The translations under genes were made by a program, and so were the position numbers. Below, piece after piece: positions 49,235-58,092 of a DNA stretch of 64,000 nucleotides. The notes under the pieces are model-generated. The model saw only the letters and a list, made by a program, of their open reading frames with translations, was not told the DNA's origin and did no database searches. The DNA is taken from positions 1 through 64,000 of the forward strand of contig DATAEK010000129.1 in assembly GCA_036258055.1 (NCBI GenBank), given 5' to 3'. The DNA is from DATAEK01 sp036258055. Lineage in GTDB: Bacteria > Acidobacteriota > Vicinamibacteria > Vicinamibacterales > 2-12-FULL-66-21. The first letter of the stretch is position 1. Every line of letters begins with the position of its first letter.

Positions 49235-50413
49235 ATGCCTGTTTCATCGGCCGGTCTCGTTCCCGACGCTATGCTGGACGCGTTCCGCACACGTGCGGCG
49301 GCCTACGACCGTGACAATCGATTTTTCCAGGAGGACTTCGACGACCTCCGCTCGGCGGGCTACCTGAAGATGGCAGTCCCCCGCGAGTTCGGTGGCCTGG
49401 GCTTCACGCTGGCCGACGTCGCGCGCGAAACCCGCCGCGTTGCGATGTATGCCCCGCCAACCGCGCTCGGCACGAACATGCACAACTACTGGATCGGCAT
49501 CGCCGCCGATCTGTGGCGTTCCGGCGACCGGTCGCTCGAGTGGATGCTGACGGAGGCCGCGTCAGGAGAAGTGTTCGCGGCAGGCCACGCCGAGCCTGGC
49601 AACGACCTTCCGCTGTTGCTCTCAACGTCAAATGCGGAACGCGTGGACGGCGGGTGGCGGATCACCGGACGCAAGTCGTTTGGCAGCCTGACACCAGTGT
49701 GGACACGCCTCGGCGTGCATGCGATGGACGCGAGCACGCCCTCGGCACCCAAGATCGTGCACGCGTTCATTCCCCGGAACACGGAAGGGCTCTCGATCCG
49801 AGAAACCTGGGACGTGCTCGGCATGCGCGCGACGCGAAGCGACGACACGGTCCTCGATCGGGTCTTCGTGCCGGACAAGTACGTGGCGCGTGTCGTCCCC
49901 GCTGGCGCCGGCGGGATCGATCAGTTCGTGCTCGGCATCTTCGCGTGGGCGCTCACGAACTTCGGCAACGTCTACTACGGTCTGGCCACCCGGGTACGCG
50001 ATCTGATCGTCGAACTGGTCAAATCAAAGAGCTCGCTGGGGCTGACCCGGTCGATGGCCTACCACCCGGGGATCCAGCACGGTATCGCACAGATCACGCT
50101 CGACCTCGAATCGATCGGGCCGCAGCTCGAGGCCGTCGCGCGCGATTGGTCCGAGGGTGTCGACCATGGCATGTCCTGGCCGATCAAGATCGTGTCGGCA
50201 AAGTACAACGCCGTCGAGGCAGCGTGGCGTATCGTCGATCGCGCGCTCGATCTCTCTGGCGGTTTTGGGATGTTCAAGAAGAGCGAGCTCGAACGCTTGT
50301 TCCGCGACTGCCGGGCGGGACGGTTCCATCCCGCCAACGCGCTGCTCTCACACGAGCTCCTGGGCAAGCTGACGCTCGGGATCAATCCTGACGAGCAGCC
50401 GCGGTGGGGATAG
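49235..50413 (+). CDS. Acyl-CoA dehydrogenase-like flavoprotein without the usual catalytic glutamate
   Basis: 392 residues with the ACAD fold. N-terminal helices (LRSAGYLKMAVPREFGGLGF), a middle beta domain with FAAGHAEPGNDLPLLLSTSN and GWRITGRKSFGSLTPVWTRL, and a C-terminal helical domain (RIVDRALDLSGGFGMFKKSE). In classical ACADs the C-terminal region holds an EGT-type catalytic Glu; here the matching stretch is LFRDCRAGRFHPANALLSHE. Similar sequences occur in ACAD-like flavin monooxygenases, so oxygenase activity is an alternative. Single gene, ATG 49235; the stop is directly followed by a heptamer array. Confidence 0.8.
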   Translation: MPVSSAGLVPDAMLDAFRTRAAAYDRDNRFFQEDFDDLRSAGYLKMAVPREFGGLGFTLADVARETRRVAMYAPPTALGTNMHNYWIGIAADLWRSGDRSLEWMLTEAASGEVFAAGHAEPGNDLPLLLSTSNAERVDGGWRITGRKSFGSLTPVWTRLGVHAMDASTPSAPKIVHAFIPRNTEGLSIRETWDVLGMRATRSDDTVLDRVFVPDKYVARVVPAGAGGIDQFVLGIFAWALTNFGNVYYGLATRVRDLIVELVKSKSSLGLTRSMAYHPGIQHGIAQITLDLESIGPQLEAVARDWSEGVDHGMSWPIKIVSAKYNAVEAAWRIVDRALDLSGGFGMFKKSELERLFRDCRAGRFHPANALLSHELLGKLTLGINPDEQPRWG

Positions 50414-50545
50414 GAATGGCGAATGGCAAATGGCAAATGGCAAATGGCAAATGGCAAATGGCAAATGGCAAATGGCAAATGGCAAATGGCAAATGGCAAA
50501 ACCATTTACCATCCCATTTACCATTTACCCTTTACCATTTGCCAT
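50414..50545. repeat. Heptamer array AAATGGC (12 units) with inverted arm
   Basis: gaatggc x2 then aaatggc x10 run from 50414 to 50497, starting at the base after the upstream stop. The opposite orientation follows (ccattta, ccattta, ccctttacc, ccatttgcc; 50502-50545). The two arms are complementary. The last 14 bases belong to the RidA coding sequence, whose final residues and TAA stop are made of repeat units. Confidence 0.9.
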
Positions 50546-50933
50546 CCGCAAGGAGAGCTTCAGCCTCGATCTCCACGAGCATCTCGGGATCGATCAGGCG
50601 GCTGACTTCCACCATTGACGTGGCCGGACGGATGGCGCTGAAGACCGAACCGTGGGCCTGGCCGACGGCCTCCCAGTCGCGAGCGATGTTCGTGACGTAG
50701 ATGCGCGTGCGCACGACGTGCTCGAGGGCGGCGCCGGCTTTCTCCAGCGCGCGGCTGATGTTCTTCAACGCCTGTAAGGTCTGCGCGTGGGCGTCTCCCT
50801 TTCCGACGATCTCCCCGTCGTCATCGGTCGCCGTCGTACCTGAAACGTGCACCGTCGCGCCGACGCGGACCGCGCGGGAGTAGCCGACGATCGGTTCCCA
50901 TTTCGTTCCGCTCGAGATGTTCTGTCTCGTCAT
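50532..50933 (-). CDS. RidA family protein
   Basis: 133 residues, the usual length. Motifs: GATVHVSGTTATDDDGEIVG, QTLQALKNISRALEKAGAAL, RTRIYVTNIARDWEAVG and SMVEVSRLIDPEMLVEIEAE. RidA proteins hydrolyse reactive enamines/imines; this subgroup differs from canonical RidA and its substrate is not known. The C-terminal DGKW and the stop are encoded by the heptamer array. ATG 50933 has a -10 box 6 bp upstream. Confidence 0.88.
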   Translation of the reverse strand: MTRQNISSGTKWEPIVGYSRAVRVGATVHVSGTTATDDDGEIVGKGDAHAQTLQALKNISRALEKAGAALEHVVRTRIYVTNIARDWEAVGQAHGSVFSAIRPATSMVEVSRLIDPEMLVEIEAEALLADGKW

Positions 50934-50939
50934 CGGGCG

Positions 50940-50945
50940 AGTATA
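50940..50945 (-). promoter_or_regulatory. -10 box of the RidA gene, leaderless spacing
   Basis: TATACT on the minus strand with only 6 bp (CGCCCG) to ATG 50933. No room for a ribosome-binding site. Confidence 0.6.
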
Positions 50946-50985
50946 GCTGTCGCGCGTCCACGCCGAACGCCACTGACGGAATGGC

Positions 50986-50991
50986 TATACT
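50986..50991 (+). promoter_or_regulatory. -10 box of the DUF885 gene
   Basis: TATACT on the plus strand, giving a leader of about 47 nt before ATG 51045. It is divergent from the RidA promoter 40 bp away, so both genes share this control region. Confidence 0.5.
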
Positions 50992-51044
50992 TCCCGGCGG
51001 CGTGTCAGCGCCGTCGCCGCTCAAGATCACGCCGGAGTCCGACA

Positions 51045-52346
51045 ATGAGCCTCGTGAGGTTTCTCAAAAGCGCGACACTGCCGGTACTGGCCGCACTCGC
51101 CACCGTCGCGGCCGCCAGTCAGCCTTCGCCGTCATCCGAGCTCGAGGCCATCATCGAAGCGCTGTTGACCGGCGGCGGACGCGGAAACGCGCCGAACACC
51201 GGCACGACTCCGCCGGCTGTCGACGACTTACTCGCGCGGCTTCGCGCGCTCGATGCCGGCCGGCTGTCGCCTGACGAGAACATCGACCGCCGCTTCGCCG
51301 AAACGATTCTCGTCGGCCGCAAGCTGTCGCGGGCCAGAACGACCGGCGTGCCTGCGCCGATGGGTGCGGCCGACTACACCACCCTCCTCCGCCAGCAGTA
51401 CCTCCTGCCATACGACGCCGAGAGTCTCTGGACCTACGCGTGGCAGCAGTTCGACGCGACGGTCGCGGATCTCGAAGCGCTCGCGAAGAAGATCGATGCG
51501 AAGAAGACGTGGCTGCAGATTGCCGACGAGGTGAAACGCGACCATCCTGAGCCTGAACGGATGATCCCGGCGCATCAGGAAGTGGTCGACAAAGCGAGGG
51601 CGCATATCATCTCGAAAGATCTGATGCCGATTCCCTGGCCCGAGCGAGTCACGGTGGTTCCGCGCAAGCCGACGCCTGGCAACAACCCCTACTACGGCAA
51701 CTTCTCAGGCGCCTCGAGCCGACCGGCGGCGGCTGACGGCACGCTCCTCGGCGAATGGCAAATAAACCCGTTCGACGCCTCATGGGACGCCGGCAAACAG
51801 CGTGACTACCTGCTCGAGCACGATTGGGGCGTCATCCTGGTGACCGCACCGCACGAGACCTACGGCGGACATCACGTGCAGATCCTCTATCAGATGCACA
51901 ACCCGCGGAAGCTCCGGCGCGCAACGAGCACACCGATGTTCAGCGAGGGATGGGGTCTCTACAACGAGCAGTTGATGCAGGAGACCGGGTTCCTGCCCGA
52001 CGAGCGGATCCACCTGCGACAACTGCAACTGCGACTCTGGCGCAACGCGCGGGTCATCTACGACTGCGGCTTGCAGTCGGGACGCATGACGCGTGAGGAC
52101 GCGGTAACGCTGATGACCGATCGTGTCGGGTTCCTCCGCTGGGCGGCTGAAGCGGAAGTCGACTCGGCGCTGGCTCGACCGGGATACTTCATCGGCTACT
52201 TCATGGGGATGTCTGAGATTCTCAGGATGCGCGATGAGTATCGCGCGAAGGTCGGTGCGCGCTTCACGCTGCGCGACTTCCACGAGCGGCTGCTGCAAAT
52301 CGGGAGCATGCCGCCGGCGCTGGTCCGCGAGGCGTTGATGCGGTGA
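51045..52346 (+). CDS. Exported DUF885 family protein (putative metallopeptidase-like)
   Basis: 433 residues. Signal peptide SLVRFLKSATLPVLAALATV with Ala-rich cleavage region. DUF885 signature residues are TAPHETYGGHHVQILYQMHN (HExxxGHH-like zinc motif) and STPMFSEGWGLYNEQLMQET. Usual DUF885 proteins are about 550-600 residues; this one has a shorter N-terminal part. Likely a periplasmic peptidase-like enzyme, substrate unknown. Single gene, convergent with lolD. Confidence 0.85.
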   Translation: MSLVRFLKSATLPVLAALATVAAASQPSPSSELEAIIEALLTGGGRGNAPNTGTTPPAVDDLLARLRALDAGRLSPDENIDRRFAETILVGRKLSRARTTGVPAPMGAADYTTLLRQQYLLPYDAESLWTYAWQQFDATVADLEALAKKIDAKKTWLQIADEVKRDHPEPERMIPAHQEVVDKARAHIISKDLMPIPWPERVTVVPRKPTPGNNPYYGNFSGASSRPAAADGTLLGEWQINPFDASWDAGKQRDYLLEHDWGVILVTAPHETYGGHHVQILYQMHNPRKLRRATSTPMFSEGWGLYNEQLMQETGFLPDERIHLRQLQLRLWRNARVIYDCGLQSGRMTREDAVTLMTDRVGFLRWAAEAEVDSALARPGYFIGYFMGMSEILRMRDEYRAKVGARFTLRDFHERLLQIGSMPPALVREALMR

Positions 52347-52433
52347 ATGTCGAGTCTTCCGTAATGATCCGGGCGACAGCCGCTTGTCTTTTCACATCTA
52401 TGAAGCGGACAAACGCCAACGCCCGTCATGACG

Positions 52434-53108
52434 CTACGCCGGGTTCAGTCGGCCATCCGCAAGACGGAGCACGCGATCGCACGCGGACGCCAGACGCGGG
52501 TTGTGCGTCGCGATGATCGACGTCAACCCGCGCTCGCGATGCATCTCGCGCAGCAGCTCGTGCAGCGTATCGGCGGTGTGCTCGTCGAGATCGCCGGTGG
52601 GCTCATCCGCCAGGAGCAGCGTCGGCGCCATGACCAGCGCCCGGGCAATCGCGACGCGCTGTTGTTCGCCGCCTGAAAGCATTCCCGGTTTGTGCTCGAG
52701 GCGTTCGCCAAGACCGACGCGCGTCAAGAGCGCGGTCGCACGCTCCCGCCGCTCGGCAGGTGCCCGCCGGGCGATCCGCATCGGCATCTCCGCGTTTTCG
52801 AGCGCCGTGAACTCCGGGAGCAAATGATGAAACTGAAAGACGAAGCCGACGTGCCGATTGCGGAACGCGACCAGATCCGCGTCGGATAAGGCCCGCAGGT
52901 CCGCATCCCCGACCCGCACGCGACCCTCATCGATCGAGTCGAGCCCACCGAGGACGTGCAACAACGTGCTCTTACCCACGCCCGAGGCGCCGACGATCGC
53001 GACCATCTCTCCCCGCTCGAGCCCGAGATTCAGATCTCTGAGCACGCTCAAACGGCTGCCCCCGACGGGATAACTCTTCGTCAGGTCCGCGACTTCGATG
53101 AACGGCAT
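52434..53108 (-). CDS. lolD: Lipoprotein-releasing ABC transporter ATPase LolD
   Basis: 224 residues. Walker A GASGVGKSTLLHVLGGLD, Q-loop region VFQFHHLLPEFTALENAEMP (the LolD-type sequence), signature LSGGEQQRVAIARAL and Walker B LLLADEPTGDLDEHT. Powers transfer of lipoproteins from the inner membrane to LolA. It follows the LolC/E gene by 9 bp. Confidence 0.94.
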   Translation of the reverse strand: MPFIEVADLTKSYPVGGSRLSVLRDLNLGLERGEMVAIVGASGVGKSTLLHVLGGLDSIDEGRVRVGDADLRALSDADLVAFRNRHVGFVFQFHHLLPEFTALENAEMPMRIARRAPAERRERATALLTRVGLGERLEHKPGMLSGGEQQRVAIARALVMAPTLLLADEPTGDLDEHTADTLHELLREMHRERGLTSIIATHNPRLASACDRVLRLADGRLNPA

Positions 53109-53117
53109 GTCTCGGAG

Positions 53118-54341
53118 CTACTGATAGCGGAGCGCTTGTGCAGGATCCAGCTTCGAGGCCTGACGGGATGGATAGATCGTCGCAACCAGACAGATGACGA
53201 CCGCCGCCGCGATGACGACCAGTGCATCGAACGCCTCGAGTTTGAACGGCACGTACGCAATCTGATAGACGTCCATCGGCACGCGAATCAGCTTGAACCG
53301 ATCGAGGACGTAGATGATCGTGAGGCCACCGATCGCGCCGGCCACTGTCCCGACGACCCCGATGATCACGCCCTGAAGGACGAAAATCCTCCGAATGCTC
53401 TTCGCCGAGCTCCCCATTGTCTTGAGGATGGCGATATCACGGCTCTTCTCCATCACCAGGAGAATGAGGGAGGCGACGATGTTGAGCGCCGCGACCATGA
53501 CGATGAGGCCGATGGTGATCGAGATCGCCATCTTCTCGAGCCACAGGGCTCGAAAGAGCGGCTGATTCATGTCGGCCCAATCCTGCGCGATGTAATCCGA
53601 TCCGAACGACTCGCGAATGCTGTCGGCCACGCCACGCGCCTTGAACAGATCGTTGACCCTCAGCTCGATCAACTCCGGCTTGGTCTTGTCGAACAGGCGC
53701 TCGGCGGCCGAGAGGTGGATGAACCCGTAGCCCGAGTCGAACTCGTAGAGGCCCATGCTGAAGATGCCGACAACCGTGAAGGATCGGTATTTCGGCATCA
53801 TCCCGAGCGGCGAGAGCGTCCCACCCTCCGCCGTGAAAACCTGCACCCGTTCGCCGACGTTGACGCTCAGCTTCGTCGCGAGATCCTTGCCGAGGACGAT
53901 TCCGGCGGGACCATCGTCCCGGGGTGCGATGTCCTTCAGCGCGCCCGTCTTGATCGAGTGGCCGATGTCCGTCACGCCGGCCTCGAGCTCGGGAAGAATG
54001 CCTTTGACCATGATCGGCGCGGTCGTTCCCGCGCTGGCCACGAGACCTTGACCGAGCACGACCGGCGCGGCGCCGGCAACCTCGGGCATCTCACGCAACC
54101 GCTTGAGGTCGCGATCCGGATCGTCGATCCCGCCGACCTTCCAGACGTAAACGTGCGCCGTCGATCCGACGAGCCGGTCGCGCAGCTCGCTCTGCAGCCC
54201 GGTCATGAGCGCGAGCGCGATGAGCAGCGCCATGACGCCGACGGCGACGCCCACGACCGAGATGAACGAGATGAGCGAGATGAACGCCTGTTTGCGCCGC
54301 GCCATCAGGTAGCGAATCGCGACGAAGAGCTCGAAAGACAT
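53118..54341 (-). CDS. Lipoprotein-releasing ABC transporter permease LolC/E
   Basis: 407 residues. N-terminal LFVAIRYLMARRKQAFISLI and helix ISFISVVGVAVGVMALLIAL, a MacB-like periplasmic domain, then three helices of the FtsX block (MEKSRDIAILKTMGSSAKSI) and a C-terminal PSRQASKLDPAQALRYQ. Only one LolC/E-type permease is present, so the transporter may use a homodimer (LolF-like); a second copy elsewhere cannot be excluded. It sits between lysS and lolD. Confidence 0.93.
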   Translation of the reverse strand: MSFELFVAIRYLMARRKQAFISLISFISVVGVAVGVMALLIALALMTGLQSELRDRLVGSTAHVYVWKVGGIDDPDRDLKRLREMPEVAGAAPVVLGQGLVASAGTTAPIMVKGILPELEAGVTDIGHSIKTGALKDIAPRDDGPAGIVLGKDLATKLSVNVGERVQVFTAEGGTLSPLGMMPKYRSFTVVGIFSMGLYEFDSGYGFIHLSAAERLFDKTKPELIELRVNDLFKARGVADSIRESFGSDYIAQDWADMNQPLFRALWLEKMAISITIGLIVMVAALNIVASLILLVMEKSRDIAILKTMGSSAKSIRRIFVLQGVIIGVVGTVAGAIGGLTIIYVLDRFKLIRVPMDVYQIAYVPFKLEAFDALVVIAAAVVICLVATIYPSRQASKLDPAQALRYQ

Positions 54342-54352
54342 AGAAGGCAGTC

Positions 54353-55852
54353 TTACTTTCTTTCTTCTTTGCGCATGAGCGGGAAGAGGATGACGTCGCG
54401 AATCGAGGGGCTGTCGGTCAGCAGCATCACCAGCCGATCGACGCCAACACCCTCGCCGGCGGTCGGCGGCAGGCTGTACTCGAGCGCGCGGATGTAGTCC
54501 TCGTCCATCTGATGGGCTTCGAGATTGCCTGCGGCCCGATCGGTCAGCTGCGCCTCGAACCGCCGACGTTGTTCCGCCGGATCGTTGAGCTCACTGAACG
54601 CGTTCGCAACCTCGAAGCCGCCGACGTACAGCTCGAACCGCTCGACCGTGTCCGGATCGTCCGGCTTCTGCTTCGACAACGGCGACACTTCCGTTGGAAA
54701 ATCGTAGACGAACGTCGGCTGGATCAGGTCATCCTGATTCAATCGTTCGAAGATCTCGGTGGTGATCCTCCCGGCGCCCCAGCTCGGTTGGATCTCGATG
54801 TGCAGCCGCCGCGCCAGCGCGCCGACCGAATCCTTCCGTCGCAGATCGGCATCGGTCACCGGCTCGCCGGTGCGTCGCGCCGCCGCTTCGCGCGCGCCCT
54901 CGCGGAGAGACACGCGCCGGTAGGGCGGCGCCAGCGAGATGTCCTGACCATTGAATCGGATCTGATCGGTTCCGATCGCCTCGCGCGCCACACTCGACAG
55001 CATCTCCTCGGTCATCACCATCAGGTCGCGGTAGTCGCTGTAGGTCTGGTAGAACTCGAGCATCGTGAATTCGGGATTGTGCTGCGTGGAAATTCCCTCG
55101 TTGCGGAAATTGCGATTGATCTCGTAGACGCGCTCGATCCCGCCGACGGTCAGTCTCTTCAGGTACAACTCCGGGGCTATGCGCAAGTACAGCTGCATGT
55201 CGAGGGCATTGTGGTGCGTCACGAATGGACGCGCCAGCGCGCCTCCGGCGATGGGCTGCATCATCGGCGTCTCAACTTCGAGATAGCCTCGTCCGTTCAG
55301 AAAGGATCTGAGCGCCGCGAGTACGCGGCTCCTGACTTCGAACACCCGTCGCGAGTCGGGGTTGACGATGAGATCGAGGTATCGCTGACGGTAGCGGATT
55401 TCCACGTCGCTCAGCCCGTGCCACTTCTCCGGCAGCGGAATGAAGCACTTGGCGAGGAACTCGAGCCGCGAGGCCCAGATCGTCAGCTCGTTCGTTTTGG
55501 TGCGGAACAGGTGTCCCTCGACGCCGATGAAATCGCCGAAGTCGAGCAACTTGAAGATCGAGAAGTCGCGTTCGGGCAGCGCGTCCTGACGGACGTAGAT
55601 CTGGATGCGCGCGTGGCCGTCCGAGACCGCCAGGAAGTTTGCCTTCCCGAAGCTCCGGATCGCGAGAATGCGACCGGCGGTCGTCGTTCGGACCTTTTCG
55701 CTTTCGAGCTCGGCTGCCGTCTTGCCGCTGAACTGCGCCACGAGATCGCCGACCGTGTGCGTGCGTTCGAACGCATGCGGGTACGGATCGACACCCAGGC
55801 GCTTGAGCTCCTCGAAATTCGCGCGTCGCTGCTTGAACAGATCGTCGGACAT
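54353..55852 (-). CDS. lysS: Lysine--tRNA ligase (class II)
   Basis: 499 residues. OB-fold anticodon domain (AGRILAIRSFGKANFLAVSD), class II motif 2 EINRNFRNEGISTQHNPEFT, and motif 3 GEGVGVDRLVMLLTDSPSIR. It charges tRNA-Lys. It follows nusB by 18 bp and precedes lolC/E by 11 bp, so it seems to be in one transcription unit with both. Confidence 0.97.
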   Translation of the reverse strand: MSDDLFKQRRANFEELKRLGVDPYPHAFERTHTVGDLVAQFSGKTAAELESEKVRTTTAGRILAIRSFGKANFLAVSDGHARIQIYVRQDALPERDFSIFKLLDFGDFIGVEGHLFRTKTNELTIWASRLEFLAKCFIPLPEKWHGLSDVEIRYRQRYLDLIVNPDSRRVFEVRSRVLAALRSFLNGRGYLEVETPMMQPIAGGALARPFVTHHNALDMQLYLRIAPELYLKRLTVGGIERVYEINRNFRNEGISTQHNPEFTMLEFYQTYSDYRDLMVMTEEMLSSVAREAIGTDQIRFNGQDISLAPPYRRVSLREGAREAAARRTGEPVTDADLRRKDSVGALARRLHIEIQPSWGAGRITTEIFERLNQDDLIQPTFVYDFPTEVSPLSKQKPDDPDTVERFELYVGGFEVANAFSELNDPAEQRRRFEAQLTDRAAGNLEAHQMDEDYIRALEYSLPPTAGEGVGVDRLVMLLTDSPSIRDVILFPLMRKEERK

Positions 55853-55870
55853 GGAATCGAATCAGGACTC

Positions 55871-56308
55871 TCAGTCGCGCCCGAGATCCTTGCGGACGGC
55901 GTCGAGTACTCCGTTGACGAACGCGACGGCCTCGTCGCCGCTGAACGTCCTGGCCAGCTCGATGGCTTCGTTGATGATGACCTTTGCGGGCGTCTCGGGC
56001 GACGCGAGCAGCTCGTACACCGCGAGCCGCAGGACGAGCCGATCGATGACGGCCATCCTCTCGACGCGCCAGTTCCGGGCATGCGCGGAGAGACGGGCAT
56101 CGATGTCCCCCAGCTGCGCCAGCGTTCCGCCAACCAGTCGGTTGGCGAATTCGCGTGTCGCTTCCGGCACCGCTTCCTCGGGGTCGCGAGCGGGCCAGTA
56201 GGTCGCCATCGCGTCGCCGGCACTCGACCGGCCGACCTCGGCCTGATACAGCATCTGCAGGGCGGCCTCGCGCGCACGCCGACGGCCGGACGTCTCCACC
56301 CGGCTCAC
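55871..56308 (-). CDS. nusB: Transcription antitermination protein NusB
   Basis: 145 residues. Conserved start RRRAREAALQMLYQAEVG and C-terminal VIINEAIELARTFSGDEAVA then FVNGVLDAVRK. It binds boxA with S10 in rRNA antitermination. GTG 56308 overlaps the ribH stop as GTGA, the common ribH-nusB pair. Confidence 0.95.
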   Translation of the reverse strand: MSRVETSGRRRAREAALQMLYQAEVGRSSAGDAMATYWPARDPEEAVPEATREFANRLVGGTLAQLGDIDARLSAHARNWRVERMAVIDRLVLRLAVYELLASPETPAKVIINEAIELARTFSGDEAVAFVNGVLDAVRKDLGRD

Positions 56309-56796
56309 CGCCGCTCACCCGCTCGCAGCCGCCGGAAGAGCGCCGCCATCTCGATGGCTGCCGACGCCGCTTCCCAGCCCTTGTTGTCCTTGCCGTCGCC
56401 GGCGCGCTCCTGAGCCTGCTCCCAGTTGTCGGTGGTCAGTACGCCGAACGCGATCGGCACGCCAGTCTCACCGGCGGCATCCTGAATCGCCTGCGCAACC
56501 GCCGCCGAGATGTATTCGAAGTGCGGCGTCGCTCCCCGGATCACGCAGCCAAGACAGACGACGGCATCGAAGCGTCCGGTCTCGGCGATTGCACGCGCCG
56601 CCTGCGGCAGCTCGAATGCGCCGGGCACGGAGATCTGATCGACATCACCCGCGGCTGCACCGGCTGCTGTCAGCGCACCCCGGGCGCCTGATGCAAGCCT
56701 GTCGGTAATCTCGTGGTTGAACCCCGACACCACGAGCGCAAACCGTAAGCCCGCAGCGCTGCCCGCGGGCGCGGTCTTTTCTTCCTTCTGGCGCAC
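56305..56796 (-). CDS. ribH: 6,7-dimethyl-8-ribityllumazine synthase
   Basis: 163 residues from GTG 56796. Motifs: FALVVSGFNHEITDRLASGA, SVPGAFELPQAARAIAETGR, VCLGCVIRGATPHFEYISAA and FGVLTTDNWEQAQERAG. It condenses the last pyrimidine and butanone phosphate to lumazine in riboflavin synthesis. It starts 4 bp after the enoyl-CoA hydratase stop. Other rib genes are not in the window. Confidence 0.95.
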   Translation of the reverse strand: MRQKEEKTAPAGSAAGLRFALVVSGFNHEITDRLASGARGALTAAGAAAGDVDQISVPGAFELPQAARAIAETGRFDAVVCLGCVIRGATPHFEYISAAVAQAIQDAAGETGVPIAFGVLTTDNWEQAQERAGDGKDNKGWEAASAAIEMAALFRRLRAGERR

Positions 56797-56800
56797 GATC

Positions 56801-57601
56801 TTATTTTCCCTTGAACTCGGGTTTGCGCTTCTCGAGAAACGCGCGGGTGCCCTCACGCATGTCGTCGGTGCTGGCGACAAGACCGAAGAGCGTGGCCTCG
56901 AAGACCTGCGCGTCGCCGAACCCCATCTGAAGGCCCTTGTGGACGGCATCGATGATGTACTTCATGGCCACCGGCGCTTTCGTGGAGAGAGAAGCGGCCA
57001 GCTGCTTCGCTTCTGATAGGACCTCCGCGGCAGGCACGACGCGATTGACCAGCCCGAGACGGTGCGCTTCCTGCGCCGTAATCTGATCGCCCGTCAGGAG
57101 CAACTCCAGCGCACGGCCGGCGCCTATCAACCTCGAAAGGCGCTGCGTGCCGGCATATCCGGGGATGATGCCGAGGTTGATCTCCGGCTGTCCCAGTTTG
57201 GCGGTGTCGGCGGCAATGCGGAGGGTACAAGCCATCGCCAGCTCGCAGCCACCGCCGAGCGCGTAACCGTTGATGGCCGCAATGACCGGCTTTCCCAGGT
57301 TCTCAATCAAGTCGAGCACATGCTGTCCCCGCATCGCGTGGTCACGTCCCGTCGTCGGGCTCTGGACAGCGAGCTCGTTGATGTCGGCGCCGGCGATGAA
57401 CGACTTCTCCCCCGCGCCCGTCACGACGATCGCGCGGACGCCGTCATCGTGCTTCAGCGCCAGCATCGTGCGGCGCAGCTCGTCGAGTGTCTCGGAGTTC
57501 AGCGCGTTGAGCACCTTCGGGCGGTTCACGGTGATGACCGCGATTGCGCCGTCGCGCTCGACGATCAGATGCTGCAGGTTGTCCAGTCTGTGCGAAGACA
57601 T
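56801..57601 (-). CDS. Enoyl-CoA hydratase/isomerase (crotonase family)
   Basis: 266 residues. Oxyanion-hole motif KSFIAGADINELAVQSPTTG and the crotonase signature AAINGYALGGGCELAMACTL. Both catalytic Glu positions are present (GGCELA and QPEINLGIIPGYAGTQRLS), so it should hydrate 2-enoyl-CoA. ATG 57601. It heads the ribH-nusB-lysS-lolE-lolD unit; fatty-acid or amino-acid breakdown is likely. Confidence 0.93.
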   Translation of the reverse strand: MSSHRLDNLQHLIVERDGAIAVITVNRPKVLNALNSETLDELRRTMLALKHDDGVRAIVVTGAGEKSFIAGADINELAVQSPTTGRDHAMRGQHVLDLIENLGKPVIAAINGYALGGGCELAMACTLRIAADTAKLGQPEINLGIIPGYAGTQRLSRLIGAGRALELLLTGDQITAQEAHRLGLVNRVVPAAEVLSEAKQLAASLSTKAPVAMKYIIDAVHKGLQMGFGDAQVFEATLFGLVASTDDMREGTRAFLEKRKPEFKGK

Positions 57602-57636
57602 AGTCGAATGGTCCGGTGTGCAAGCCCGCGTTTCGC

Positions 57637-57642
57637 AGTATA
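57637..57642 (-). promoter_or_regulatory. -10 box of the enoyl-CoA hydratase operon
   Basis: TATACT on the minus strand, 35 bp before ATG 57601, implies a leader of about 29 nt. No clear -35 hexamer. Confidence 0.45.
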
Positions 57643-57686
57643 CCGCGAGGGCTGAGCCGATCAGACCGCACGAGTGCCGGCGTGTC

Positions 57687-58082
57687 CTACTCGGGCGGCG
57701 CAGATCGCACGCGCGGCCAGATGCGACGGTACAGCCGCGCGACGTATCCGACCGCAACCCCGACGCAGGCGCCGAATGCATCCGCCCGGAGGTCGAGCAG
57801 ATCCGGCGTGCGTCCGGGCGTGAATCGTTGATGGAACTCGTCCGACGCGCCGTAGAGTGCCGTCAACACGACGGCCAGCAGCGCGCGTTTCCACGTGACG
57901 CCTTCGGCCCGGCCACCCGCGAGCGCACGAATCACCAGCAACCCGAGAACCGCGTAGGCTGCGAAATGGGCCGTCTTGTCGGAGACCTGCGCCGGAAGGG
58001 GTCCCGGATCGGAGAGCGAGGAGGCACCGAAAATGAGCGCCATCTGAACGACGACGGGCGCCCAGAGCCAGAGGAAGCTCAC
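57687..58082 (-). CDS. VanZ-like membrane protein
   Basis: 131 residues with about four membrane segments. VanZ-like features are FGASSLSDPGPLPAQVSDKT, AHFAAYAVLGLLVIRALAG and GASDEFHQRFTPGRTPDLLD. VanZ family members are linked to low-level teicoplanin resistance in Gram-positives, but in Gram-negatives the role is unknown. Start GTG 58082, 10 bp after the 57-aa membrane protein. Last gene of this run of small membrane proteins. Confidence 0.85.
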   Translation of the reverse strand: MSFLWLWAPVVVQMALIFGASSLSDPGPLPAQVSDKTAHFAAYAVLGLLVIRALAGGRAEGVTWKRALLAVVLTALYGASDEFHQRFTPGRTPDLLDLRADAFGACVGVAVGYVARLYRRIWPRVRSAPPE

Positions 58083-58092
58083 GACCGCTCGG

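Noticed and set aside
48957..49247. 96-codon minus-strand frame with repeated GSVM
   Set aside because: No family recognised, no ribosome site, overlaps the start of the plus-strand gene; kept only as a possible mobile-element relic.
54512..56413. 633-codon plus-strand frame over lysS and nusB
   Set aside because: Antisense shadow; both minus-strand genes have diagnostic motifs.
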